From: Guillardia theta CCMP2712
Taxonomy: Eukaryota; Cryptophyceae; Pyrenomonadales; Geminigeraceae
Reading direction: 5' to 3'
Length of the DNA stretch: 64,000 bases
NCBI RefSeq assembly: GCF_000315625.1
Contig: NW_005434673.1
Location: forward strand, 1,168,099-1,232,098
The notes under the pieces are model-generated. The model worked only from the letters and a program-made list of their open reading frames with translations. It was not told the DNA's origin and ran no database searches. This document shows, piece by piece, positions 36,454 to 46,038 of the stretch. The translations under genes were made by a program, and so were the position numbers. Position 1 is the stretch's first letter; each line of letters begins with the position of its first letter.

Positions 36454-37188
36454 TTAGTCACTATCGTCGCGACGATATCCTCGGCCGCCGCCACCCCTGC
36501 CGCCCCTGCCGCCCCTGCCGCCCCTGCCGCCTCGTCCGCCTCTCCCACCACCTGAAAATGATTACAATTCCTCTGGTCGAACGATGGTTCAGGATAAGTC
36601 TATACCACGTCCACGGAAACCGCCACGTCCTCCGCCGTAGTCATTTCCTGCGGTATGATCAGTTCCTTTCTAATCCAGGTTTTGAGACAGATGCGCTCAG
36701 AATTGTGACAAAAAATACCTGGTTGACTGCAGTCACGAGATATGTGCCCTTCTTCGCCGCAACGAAAGCACTTTCTGTCTCCTCCTCCACCACCACCACC
36801 TCCTCCTCCTCCTTCCGGACATGCCTAATCAATAGCAAAGGCTCACAAAGCATGGGATTTAGTGTAGAAAATACCCGAGAAATATGCCCAAACTTTCCGC
36901 ACTATGCATAGGAGACAGACTGTGAGATATGAACTGATGATAGCAGTAGGAACCTGATAACACTTCCTGTCGTCTTTCCCTCCAGATTCCGGGCAATCGC
37001 GTGAGATATGCCCTTCTTGATTGCATCGGAAACATTTTATGGATCCGCCTGTCAAGAAACTTCAGGGGAATACAAAAAAATTTGCTTTTGAGAGTACGAT
37101 CGCGCTGATTTCCATCGGACCGACTCTGATCATCGTGTTCATCATCATGTCTGTTGGATTTGTTCGATTTGGACTTGCTTATGCCCAT
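36454..37188 (-). CDS. CCHC zinc-knuckle and RGG-box nucleic-acid-binding protein
   Basis: About 140 residues. A short charged start (MGISKSKSNKSNRHDDEHDD) is followed by three CX2CX4HX4C knuckles: CFRCNQEGHISRDC, CYQCGKFGHISRAC and CFRCGEEGHISRDC. A Gly-rich linker precedes the third. The C-terminus is an RGG box (GGFRGRGGGRGG repeated) ending GYRRDDSD. Similar architecture occurs in CNBP/Gis2-type and glycine-rich RNA-binding proteins that bind single-stranded RNA or DNA. The middle knuckle is split over three exons, including a 27-nt microexon (CGKFGHISR) flanked by 52- and 50-nt introns. The upstream gene ends 64 bp from this start on the same strand. Confidence 0.85.
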
Positions 37189-37252
37189 GGATGCCTATGC
37201 TGAACGTTGGTATATCTCTAACACACGAAAGCTGGCAGGGAAAATGAATCGA

Positions 37253-37833
37253 CTAAATCACCTTCTTCTTGGCTGGACCATCATCTGAAATTCTTTCAGC
37301 AAACGAAGGAAATCTATGGAAACCCTTCAATTACCTTCGGAATCATCTTCCCCAGATCCAGATCCTTGCATATCCAATTCATCATCGTCGCTATTGTCGT
37401 CACTTTCAGCATTTTTCTTCTTGGTCTTTTTGGGGCCTTTGCCCTTTTTCTTTCCTTGATCGCTCTCTGACGAAGACATATCATTGTCAGAACCTCCTTC
37501 ATCGTCGTCGTCGTCGTCGTCGCCACCGCTAGTTACAAAATGTCAATGGAGCAAGATATGACGCCAATACAGTTCCAATGATTCTCACCTTACATCGTCA
37601 TCATCTTCATCGTCGTCGTCACTATCAGCTTTTTTGGGCCTGCCCAATCCACCCCTCAATCGCAGGCCCAACACGCTACCACGCAATGCTGTCGGAGCAA
37701 GTCTGTTCGTACGCGACAGATGGAGGGGCTGAAAGTCTTGGCTTATGCTTCCTGCAACGACGATAAAGAGCAACAAGATGGTAAGGGGGACAAGCGCCCC
37801 CCGCCGCATCCTTCCCGCTCCTGCCGGTGCCAT
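37253..37833 (-). CDS. Secretory-pathway acidic low-complexity protein
   Basis: Three exons give about 155 residues. A basic start precedes a signal peptide (LVPLTILLLFIVVAGSIS). Then comes QDFQPLHLSRTNRLAPTALR and GLRLRGGLGRPKK, followed by alternating Asp/Ser-rich and Lys-rich blocks (KKKGKGPKKTKKKN) and the end DDGPAKKKVI. No folded domain seen. The leader resembles the other two LRLRGG-bearing precursors in this window. The start could be Met1 or Met9. The intron after DDDDV is 60 nt. Confidence 0.68.
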
Positions 37834-39160
37834 GGGACGGATCTTCTCTGTTATGCCGCAGGTAAACGGAACAGCAGGGTAGGTAGTGTGACATCTCACG
37901 TGGGGTGGTGCAGCCCGTGAATGATTTTGAGGGGGTAGGGGTACTATATTCTCAATGAATAGATAGAACCAGATCTCGTATATCATAATTGTAATCATAT
38001 AAAAAAAGGTACAAGTACCCCCACTTGTATCCAGTCGAAGGATTTGGATCAAACATTGGGTAGGGTACTCACTTTATGGGTAGGTAGAACGAAGCTTGGT
38101 GGGGGTCTGTGCGAGGGAATGCAGGGGAGCAAGTGTACCAGGAGGTTCAACAACATATTATTGTTAGTTTTATATTATTTCGTTTTTTAAGGCTAATCAC
38201 TCAAAATATTCCTTCAACTTTGGCAATTTTCTCTTTTCAGTTGAAAATCTTCATTGTGTAGCCTATTTCTTTAAAATCGAGCATATCAATAACAATTTAA
38301 ATTGTATTAGGCTGCTGAGGGTTTCAAAGGCTCTGTACCAACAACACAGCCATTCCGGTACAATTTAAAAATATTATTTTTATTATTTTTTTTAATAAAA
38401 AATCAAGATAGAAAGTTAAAAATCAGATTCGCCTCAGTTCAGAATGTAGCAAATTGGAAAAGACAGCAGCATCATATGGAAAGGGGTACTTCTAGCCATG
38501 ATTTCCTTGTTTTGGGTGGGGTGGTCATGGTCACATCCCTTGCTTGCAGCTTCTTTTTCTACCCCTACCCCTCGATACCCTTTAAAGAACCCCCACGGAT
38601 TACATTTATCAAGATTCGACATGGGTGGGTAAGATACAACAGGGGTGGGTACTCTATGACCCCTGTGTAACACCTTCTAAGACCTTTAATGTGGGGGAAA
38701 GGGGGTCAGGGGTACGACTTGGTGGTTCGATGCAAAGGGTGGGTCAAGGAAGTAATGCACATCTTAGTATGTGTAAGGGAAGAAGCTTCGCTCTAACAAG
38801 TGTAGCTGTATTGGCCCAGTCTTGGAGTGTAAGTGGGTAATGAGAGGAGGGAAAGAGCCAAGGAAGCATTATTCCGATGAGGAATGAGTGGTGGTTCAAC
38901 ACCAAGGTAGTTAAGACAAGGAGAGGTGGTCAAGATATGGAGCTATAGGGAAAGATCATTTTCGGAGGTGATGTAAATCGAAGTCGCGGCAATTTTTGTA
39001 GTGATAGCAAGCCTCAAGCATAATGTTCTATGTGCCATGCGGTTCTCTAACACATGATTTTATTGGTGAAGGATTCCATGTGAACAATTGCAGTTTATCA
39101 TGGTTCTCGTCAAGTGATGTCTCTATCGACATGTTGTGATCGTGTGTTGTTCACATTGAC
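37834..39160. other. Intergenic region with G-rich clusters and AT-rich core
   Basis: 37935-38110 and 38500-38760 carry GGGGTAGG/GGGTGGGTA words. 38155-38430 is strongly AT-rich. No gene was recognised. Position suggests promoters for both flanking genes. Confidence 0.5.
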
Positions 39161-42100
39161 ATGCAGAATGGTACTATCGACCCTAGCTTCTCCAACAGCA
39201 TCTCAAACATGAGCATGAATCTGCCTCCAATGTCGTCGCAGGGGATGCCCACCAACCAGGCCGCCCATCAAAACATTAACAATCGGGACATGCAAGGCAT
39301 TTCTCCTGTGCAAGTTTCACGAAACGTACAGAGACAAGGAGATGCAGCCAATGCTCCTCCACATGGATCGTTCGGATTTGGAGCGGAAGGGATACCGACG
39401 ATCAGCCATGCAGGACATGGCATGAGCTTCGCTCTCCCATCTGTGACGAGTGAGAGCGTGGCAGCCCTCGCTGCTCAGGCTACCATGTTGGCAGCTCAGC
39501 TCCGAGAGTACGAGGCAAGAGCTGCTCTGGCTGCTCTACATGTCCTCCCCGGCTCCTCCCAGCAGGCAGAATGTCAACCTAACAATGCTGCTTACCCGGC
39601 TTCGCAGCAATATTCCAGTGCGATTGCACAGGAGAGCCGTGCTTGTCAGCTACCGCAGAACACCTTCCCCATGGCGCATGCTCATCGAGGACAAGTGGAT
39701 CCAGCAGGCAGGTCGAGTGGGGGGTTTCCTTCTTGGCAAGGTACGGCGAAAGCGGTTGTATGTCCTGCGGTGATCGGTAGTGCTTTTCGTTCAGGGTCAG
39801 GAGGGGGTGCGCCTGGTGTAAATATGATGGAGTTCGAGACTGCGGAGATGAAGATGGGAAAGCAGTCACTGGACATAAGAAAGAAGAATGACAGAGACAA
39901 AAAGCGGCGAAAGTGAGAAAATCCCGAACAAATCTCTGTTTCTGTATTCACCAGATTGCAGGCGAGGAAGGATAGGAGATTTGCTTCGGAAGGTTTTATA
40001 TCTTTTGCAATCTTTCTTATCGAGCACTGACAGATTCTCTACTTGTAGCTTGACTCGTGTTTGCCGCCGGTAGAGGGGACGAGACAAGTGATCTTTGATC
40101 TGCAAAGAAAGTATATGCCTTGACCAAATGATTGACCAGAGGTCGATCAACGAAGTTTTGAGGGATGCAACAGAAGCTGTACGACAGAACCGGGGAGGAG
40201 CCAAGGTACCAAAGACCTGTCTGAGAAAACATTTCCTTATCTCGACATGCTCAACAGGAAAAAGACAACTACATGTTTTTGAAGCCTGGTGCCTTACCTG
40301 CCGGTGTTATTCGCGACGGTCTACTGTCGATCAAGGTGATCTTGGGTGATGATCACTCGCCTTTACTATTGACATTGTTCCGAACTTGTCTGCCCCTACC
40401 ATGGTTGTTCTCTTCGTGGCCCTACTTTGCATTCTGAAATCTCTGTTTCACCTCCCCCTTCCTCACTTGGTGTCATCATCGTCCACCAACCTCCAACCGC
40501 TCTTCTGACTTGTGAGATCAGGAGACTGGAATCGCAATCATCGACAACAATTTCACCATCCTAAATGCTAACGAGGCTCTCCTCAGCCTCATCGGCTGCT
40601 CCTCGGAAGAAACCTGCGACTCCGCCATGCACAATTCACCAGCCAACCAGCAGCAGCCACAAGTGGGTGTTGTCGGGAATTCAATCCACTCTTTCGTTCA
40701 TCATAGGTACGTATGCATGTTGCGGCTCGCCTTCCATCGTTGTCAGGAGATGAATTTGTTTACAGCGATGTACATTATCTACAGCTAGCGATCCAGCATG
40801 TGACAGAAGCTACTTACTTGAATGAGGGACTGAGAAGGTGGGGGGGGAGCGCGTGCCGGTCATGTACTGACAGGAGGAGGAAGATACGTGATCTCCCTCC
40901 GATTTCAGAAACGAGCGACGGGCTGCTGCCAGGCAGACAAACTGAAAGAGAGCAATCGGAACATTTCGAGCAAGCAAACCAAGATCTACGAACTGCGACC
41001 TGTCGAGGTTTCCGTTGGTTTCTGACGAGGAGGTCGCACTCACGCATGTGTTGTTTCAACTGCACTGGCAGATTGTCCCGTGTGGAGGGCCCTTGTTTGG
41101 TCGGAACTTTGTGATGTTTGTACTTCCAGTGGCAAAAGACAAGACGTGAGCGTTGAAGCTTTGTCGGTCCTCGCTCGGTGATGAGAGATGAATGCAGAGC
41201 GGACGACATCCTGGATGCCCTGGAACGATTAGCGTACAACATGGGTGAATTATGAACCTCGAAGCCGCAAGGTTGTGACGCTCGCCGGTGCGAACATGAC
41301 AGAGGTTGCGGACAAGTCGTTTCTGCCCCTGGAGATGGCAGATGAGGTGGGAAAGTTTGGTGTTGCCGTCATTGTTACAAGCGTCTTGCTGTCGGGACGA
41401 GAGTGACGGTGGCGAGCAGGTCGATTTCAATGGGGCGCACAAAGTCTGCAAGATCCATGAGGACCTTGATCCTTTCCTCGTCCTCGTCCGGATGGCGGAA
41501 CAGGTTCTGCTGTTGTCTCGTTGCTCGTCAAGACTCTGAGAGCTGTAAAACTAGGACAACGAACTTCTCAATGTGTTCGAGTCGGAGCTTGAAGGGCATG
41601 ATCTGGTTGCTACCCCTCTTCCACTGATCGCCCTCCTTTCTCCTTGCCCTCTCTGCCGTCATTCTCGTCCTTCCCCTATCTCCTCTCGTAATCGCATCTT
41701 TCAGTTCTCTGCGAATCTCATGAAAGAGCTCCGACTGTGCGTGCCCAAACGGACACACTCGAGCGAAGTCTTCAGCGACGTCGTCTTGGAGGTGACACTC
41801 GGCATGGCGCAGCGATTAGGGGCCACTGACAGGACTCGAGGTCTCATCCTACGTGAAAGACAAAATCCAGACTCAAATTCGCCGGAAAGGGGACCAGATC
41901 TTGATCCAAACCTTGATGGGGAGATGTGTGCTCTTTAGCGTTAACTTCGTCAAAGTCGGAGACGAAGTTCTTGTCAGGCCGCTCCACACCTTCACCGACA
42001 TGTCTGAGGCCAAGTAGTCCTGCCATTGCTCCCCTCCCTCCGATCTAACGGCTCGCTCTCCAGGCTCAGCAACAACATGCATAACCAGCTGGGTTCGCCG

Positions 42101-42752
42101 GGACGTGTGAGGCTGCTTGCGACCGGAGAGGTGTGGATCTCAGTGAACAGCGCGCTTCCTATCTCTACGCCTGGGCTAAACATGTGAGTAGTGGAGTAGG
42201 GAAGAGAGAATGAGGAGGTCTGGCTGACGGGGATGTAGAGCATGGATCAGCATGAACGGCATCATCTCGCGGGCTGGAAATGATCTGATCTCGATAAGGA
42301 GATATCCTATCTACAACAATGAGACATTCTCTCAGAGCAGAACGTGAAATTCAATCTGATGTGTTTCTCCTCTGACTGCAGTACAGGTATCGGCGATCTG
42401 CAAAGCCTGGTAACGAAACCACAGCATCTCTCCTCCTCCCGTTCCTCTCACTCCTCGCACTTCGCTTCATTTTCGGTTCCTTCTCGCTCATCTCTGCTCA
42501 GAGCAAGTCGCCCTTGGAAACTGCGAGTCGATCTGCCACCTCCTGTCGCTCTACAAGGCCTGGGTTTATCACCGCCCCCTCGCTCCTTACGATCTTCCCT
42601 CTCCGGTACGCTCTCGCGCCCTCCGCTCCTCCCTGATAAGTCTCCAGGCGGACAATAGTGAGAACTTGAGCCGGCAGAACAGCTGGGGGTCCTTGTCGGA
42701 CCTGCTCTCATGGCCGCAGAGCGCGCATGGTTCGTTTGTGAACAAAGAATGA
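39161..42752 (+). CDS. bHLH-PAS-like transcription regulator
   Basis: About fourteen exons. The first (39161-39909) is Gln/Ser/Ala-rich, like a transactivation region, and ends in a basic stretch KKNDRDKKRRK. The next exons continue RGRIGDLLRKLDSCLPP and RSINEVLRDATEAVRQ, reading as basic region, helix 1, loop, helix 2 of a bHLH. Downstream is a PAS-like domain: ETGIAIIDNNFTILNANEAL, LSLIGCSSEETC, RYVISLRFQKRATG and NFVMFVLPVAKDKT. It has no Cys in a LOV-type NCRFLQ motif. A further alpha/beta region follows (QIRRKGDQILIQTLMGRCV; VRLLATGEVWISVNSALP), ending AHGSFVNKE at 42750-42752. Introns are mostly 40-62 nt. bHLH-PAS proteins dimerise and sense ligands, redox or time of day; no role can be assigned. 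The start may lie in an earlier exon. Confidence 0.65.
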
Positions 42753-42939
42753 CGAAGGTGAAGGAGTAGAGTGAAACAAGATGAACATATATATGAAGTG
42801 ATTCCCTGAGCGTTCGCCGTGTTTTCATGCTTTTTTCTCCTCCGACTGCTGCGGAAGAAGGGAGGTCGCATTTTGAGCACACGGCGCAAGCAACGACACT
42901 TTAAGTTGATAGGAAGTAGATTAGAACGGATGAAGTCTC

Positions 42940-44240
42940 TCAGACAAACTCTCTCTGTGACACAGGAGAGGCGTCGCCAAGGAGGTCGTGAGCCCCGAGC
43001 AGCATGAAGCCAACAACAGCCTTGCCGATGACATCCAAGATGCAGTACATGGTGACCTGAAAACATCGTTAAGGAAGATGGAGGCGAGAGATGTAACCAG
43101 ACCTCGAAGGAGACAGAGAAGTTGCCAAAGCCTTCGGAGAAGAGCCAGACAAGAGGGTAGCAAGCAAAAACACCAATGGTGGTCCAGGCCATCTTGGAGT
43201 ACAACTTGGCGAGCTCCTCGCTCTTGCTCTTGCTCGCGTTGTCGTAGGTGCGAGCGAAGTTGAAGATGGCAGCAGCCAGTCCGAAGAGGGAGATCAAGAA
43301 CCACACCCACTTCACTTCCTGAGCGACGGAGATCGATCCCATGTAGGTTGCAGCAACCCACACGACTGTCAACACCAGTCAGCAGCGAGCTGATCAAAAG
43401 CAACGAGTTTGCAAAGAGCATGGTGGACAAGCAACAAGCCATGAGATGAACATCATCGCTCCAAGAGAGGGAGGACATGTGGAGCATCAAACATGCTCTC
43501 TGCTCACCCTGCCCAGCAACAGCATATGCCATGTCGGTGAAATCAGCTCCAGCAACGAGGCCGAGCCAGATGGCGATAACAGGAGCAGTGACAATCCAGT
43601 CGATGTACCTGAACAATGAGCGTCACCACATGCATCGCCTTGTCTCATCTCATACCTGGCGTAGAAGAATTGACGGCATCCATCAGTGACAGTCCAGCCC
43701 TGGCCAGAGAGCATGGCAAAGTCTGCCATGGCTGACCAGAAGCAGAAGAAGATTGCGCAGACATAGAACCTGATTGGAGCAAGGATCAGTTGAAGAACAT
43801 CAAGATGATAGTTCTTCCTCGTTACGAGTTTAGAACATGGTTTCATTCACACTCAGATCATGATAGCGAGATGTCTATGTACATGAGGCCAACAACGTAC
43901 ACAAAACTGACATGTGACACTTATGAAAGTGACAGGCATCATTGTAAAAATACACAAAGTTGCAAGAGATTTGACAGTGATAGGCGATACATCAAATGGT
44001 ATTCACATTTTCACACTATTTCATCACTTTCTGATCACGATGCAGAAACAAACTTTTTGCATTGTCAGCTTGCTTTGGGCCCTCCGTGACTCAACATCTT
44101 GTTTCTTACCTCTTCTGTTCGTGAGAGTTGTGCCCCTTGTAGGCGAAGACAGCAGCACTCACTCCGAGGATGAGGAACGTGATGGTCAGAGCGCCAACCC
44201 CCGTCGACCCGACCTCCTCGATCGTCGCGCACGCTGCCAT
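42940..44240 (-). CDS. Type-1 (microbial) rhodopsin, D85-T89-W96
   Basis: Exons 44240-44110, 43769-43656, 43608-43508, 43365-43103, 43056-42940; 726 nt, 241 aa. Introns are 340, 47, 142 and 46 nt. Seven TM helices with retinal Lys215 in ILDVIGKAVVG. Helix C reads RYIDWIVTAPVIAIW and by chance keeps bacteriorhodopsin numbering: Arg82, Asp85 (counterion), Thr89, Pro91, but Trp96 at the proton-donor site (Asp in bacteriorhodopsin). Asp211 equals Asp212. Glu193 and Glu203 equal the proton-release pair Glu194/Glu204. Trp86 and Trp189 of the pocket are kept; Trp182 is Phe. The helix B Tyr57 equivalent is Asp60. There is no signal peptide and no long C-terminal domain. Whether it is a slow pump, a sensor or a channel cannot be told. 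It converges with the bHLH-PAS gene, 187 bp between stops. Confidence 0.96.
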
Positions 44241-44269
44241 GATCCCGAAATAGCTTGACTTGCTCTCCT

Positions 44270-44698
44270 CGCGCCCGAAATAGCCCAGACCGCGAAAGCT
44301 GGGTGACCGCTAAGTTCCACCCGCCGGCCTGCCCGGGCCGCCGCCGGCCAGCCCGCCGGCCCGGGGCGGGCGTGACTCGTGACGTGACCTCTGGGTGACC
44401 TGGGGCGGGGTGACCGGATTCCGAAGTTCAGGAGGCTGGGCTCAGCGTACGGTCCGGGACTACACGAAACCAGAATTGAGCCTGGAGGACATGAGAGGTA
44501 GACTGTATGTTAGGATTTGAAACCCAAGCCGCCCCGATCGGACAATGGCGATGAGGAGACCTTAGCAAGACGGCTAGCCTATTAGGAAGGCCCCCCGGTG
44601 CTGAGTCATCCCACATGCTACTACATGGCTGCCTCAGTGCCCGGCAATGGAAAAATTCACTCGCCCGGCCGGCGCGCCGCGGCGTCGGGCGCGCCGCC
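44270..44698. other. GC-rich island 4, left part
   Basis: GC-rich segment with CCGCCGGCC words, GTGACCTGGGGCGGGGTGAC and TTCCGAAGTTC at 44419-44429. It is interrupted at 44698 by the retroelement and continues at 53183. Confidence 0.75.
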
Positions 44699-45189
44699 TG
44701 TAAGAACTCAGGTTCTGACAAACCTCTCAGAAGTTCTTTAAGACGCGATAAGTTCAAGGGATGCGTCTAATCAGGTTGTGAACCAAGTGAAGCCTGCAGG
44801 TCCAAGCTAGTGGGCTGGAGCTTAGTCTGTGACTTAGAAGATCCGGTTGGTTGGAGCCTGGGGAAGCTGAGGCGGCGCCGGAGGAATCAAGAGGCGCCGG
44901 ATGTCGAAGAGGCAGCACTCGTACAGTGGTGGAAGTAAGGCGGTGGTGTGTGAAGGGAAGCTGTTTGGTTGGTCTTGCTGCTACGAGTGTTGGGAATAAA
45001 GTGCTGGGGATTGTTGGGAAGTTGATCTGAGTTATCTGAGGTGTTTGGTTGGCTGTGAAAGTCATTGGTGTCTTCGTGCGCACATCATCTGTGAGTCTTG
45101 GTCTTTGGACTTATCAGTCAGCTGTTGAGCTGTTCTACTAGTCATTCATCTGTGCACAGACTCTAGGAGTCAGGAATTGATTCCAATAC
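44699..45189 (+). repeat. 5' LTR
   Basis: Begins TGTAAGAACTC and ends GATTCCAATAC; the next base makes TACA. It is about 99% identical to the 3' LTR: differences are seen at TCTTTAAG/TCTTTCAG, ACGCGAT/ACGTGAT and CCGGATG/CCGGCTG. Confidence 0.95.
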
Positions 45190-45214
45190 AAAAAGAAAAT
45201 TTTCTTTTTGTATT
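45185..45214. repeat. 30-bp perfect palindrome at the LTR/internal junction
   Basis: AATACAAAAAGAAAA followed by its exact reverse complement. It straddles the 5' LTR end, where the tRNA primer-binding site is expected. AATACAAAAAG recurs at about 45229. Confidence 0.9.
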
Positions 45215-45279
45215 CACGAACAAAGGAATACAAAAAGACTCTACGATAAGATTCCAAGGACAGCCGAGTTTAAGGGCTC

Positions 45280-46038
45280 TTGGTCTTTGTGCGTCGAATT
45301 GACAACGAGTTTGAAGGCTCTTTAAGGCTCCTGGGTGTTGTACTGTACGCTGTTACTCATTTTTTTTGGAACGGTATTGGTAACTCCAAGTTGACGATCA
45401 TGAGCATGCCAGATCTGCAAGAGGAGTTGAAACGAAGCCATGGTGATGTTCAGGTCGACAAGCTGAAGCATGGGAAGGTTACCTCCAAGGAAAAACTCGA
45501 GGACCTGTTCCTTCCTTTCTCAGGTGCCATGAGTCGTTTTCGTCCGAATCTTGGGGCTTGTTTCTTAAAACTGTTGGACTTGTTTCCGATTGACGAGACT
45601 GGATCGTTTGTTGGAGAATTTCATGAAATGTGGGAGTCGTCTCCAGAAGGTCTAGAAAAATTCTCTTCGCTGGAGTGGAAGATTCAGGTCACGGCGTTGT
45701 TTCTGCATGCTGGGTACATTTGGAAGAATGGGAAGAAATTCAAGGATGCTCTTGAGAAGTTTAAGAAGTTGCGAGGAAAATTCGAGGAGGCAATCGCAGC
45801 CAGCGAGGATGTGATTGATGGTGCTTCAGAGGATGGAGAGATGGGTAATCCACTCGATACATCTGTGGTTTTCTCTCCACACAAGTACCAAATATCACCG
45901 AGGTTGTTCAGATCCTCAGCTGATCGACAGGAGGTGGAAGTCTTATTTGAAGATATTGCTGAGAGTGGCAGATGTCAGGAGGAGGCAACTATCCTTTGGC
46001 ATTCTTCAAAACTTTGGCACTGGTACGCTGGAATGTAA
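45280..46038 (+). CDS. Retroelement gag, N-terminal ORF
   Basis: 252 residues, helical and charged (LQEELKRSHGDVQVDKLKHG; KFKDALEKFKKLRGKFEEAI). By position it is the capsid part of gag. It overlaps the next ORF by 67 nt in a different frame, so either a frameshift signal or a mutation separates them. The overlap (45972-46038) keeps coherent protein in both frames only briefly. Confidence 0.6.
   Translation: MVFVRRIDNEFEGSLRLLGVVLYAVTHFFWNGIGNSKLTIMSMPDLQEELKRSHGDVQVDKLKHGKVTSKEKLEDLFLPFSGAMSRFRPNLGACFLKLLDLFPIDETGSFVGEFHEMWESSPEGLEKFSSLEWKIQVTALFLHAGYIWKNGKKFKDALEKFKKLRGKFEEAIAASEDVIDGASEDGEMGNPLDTSVVFSPHKYQISPRLFRSSADRQEVEVLFEDIAESGRCQEEATILWHSSKLWHWYAGM

Noticed and set aside
39161-42752. 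LOV photoreceptor (aureochrome-like) next to the rhodopsin
   Set aside because: The DNA-binding part is bHLH-like, not bZIP, and the PAS-like domain lacks the flavin-binding Cys motif.
44754-45083. Minus-strand 109-codon frame repeated at 52740-53069
   Set aside because: It lies wholly within the LTR, so it is duplicated for that reason; no family resemblance.
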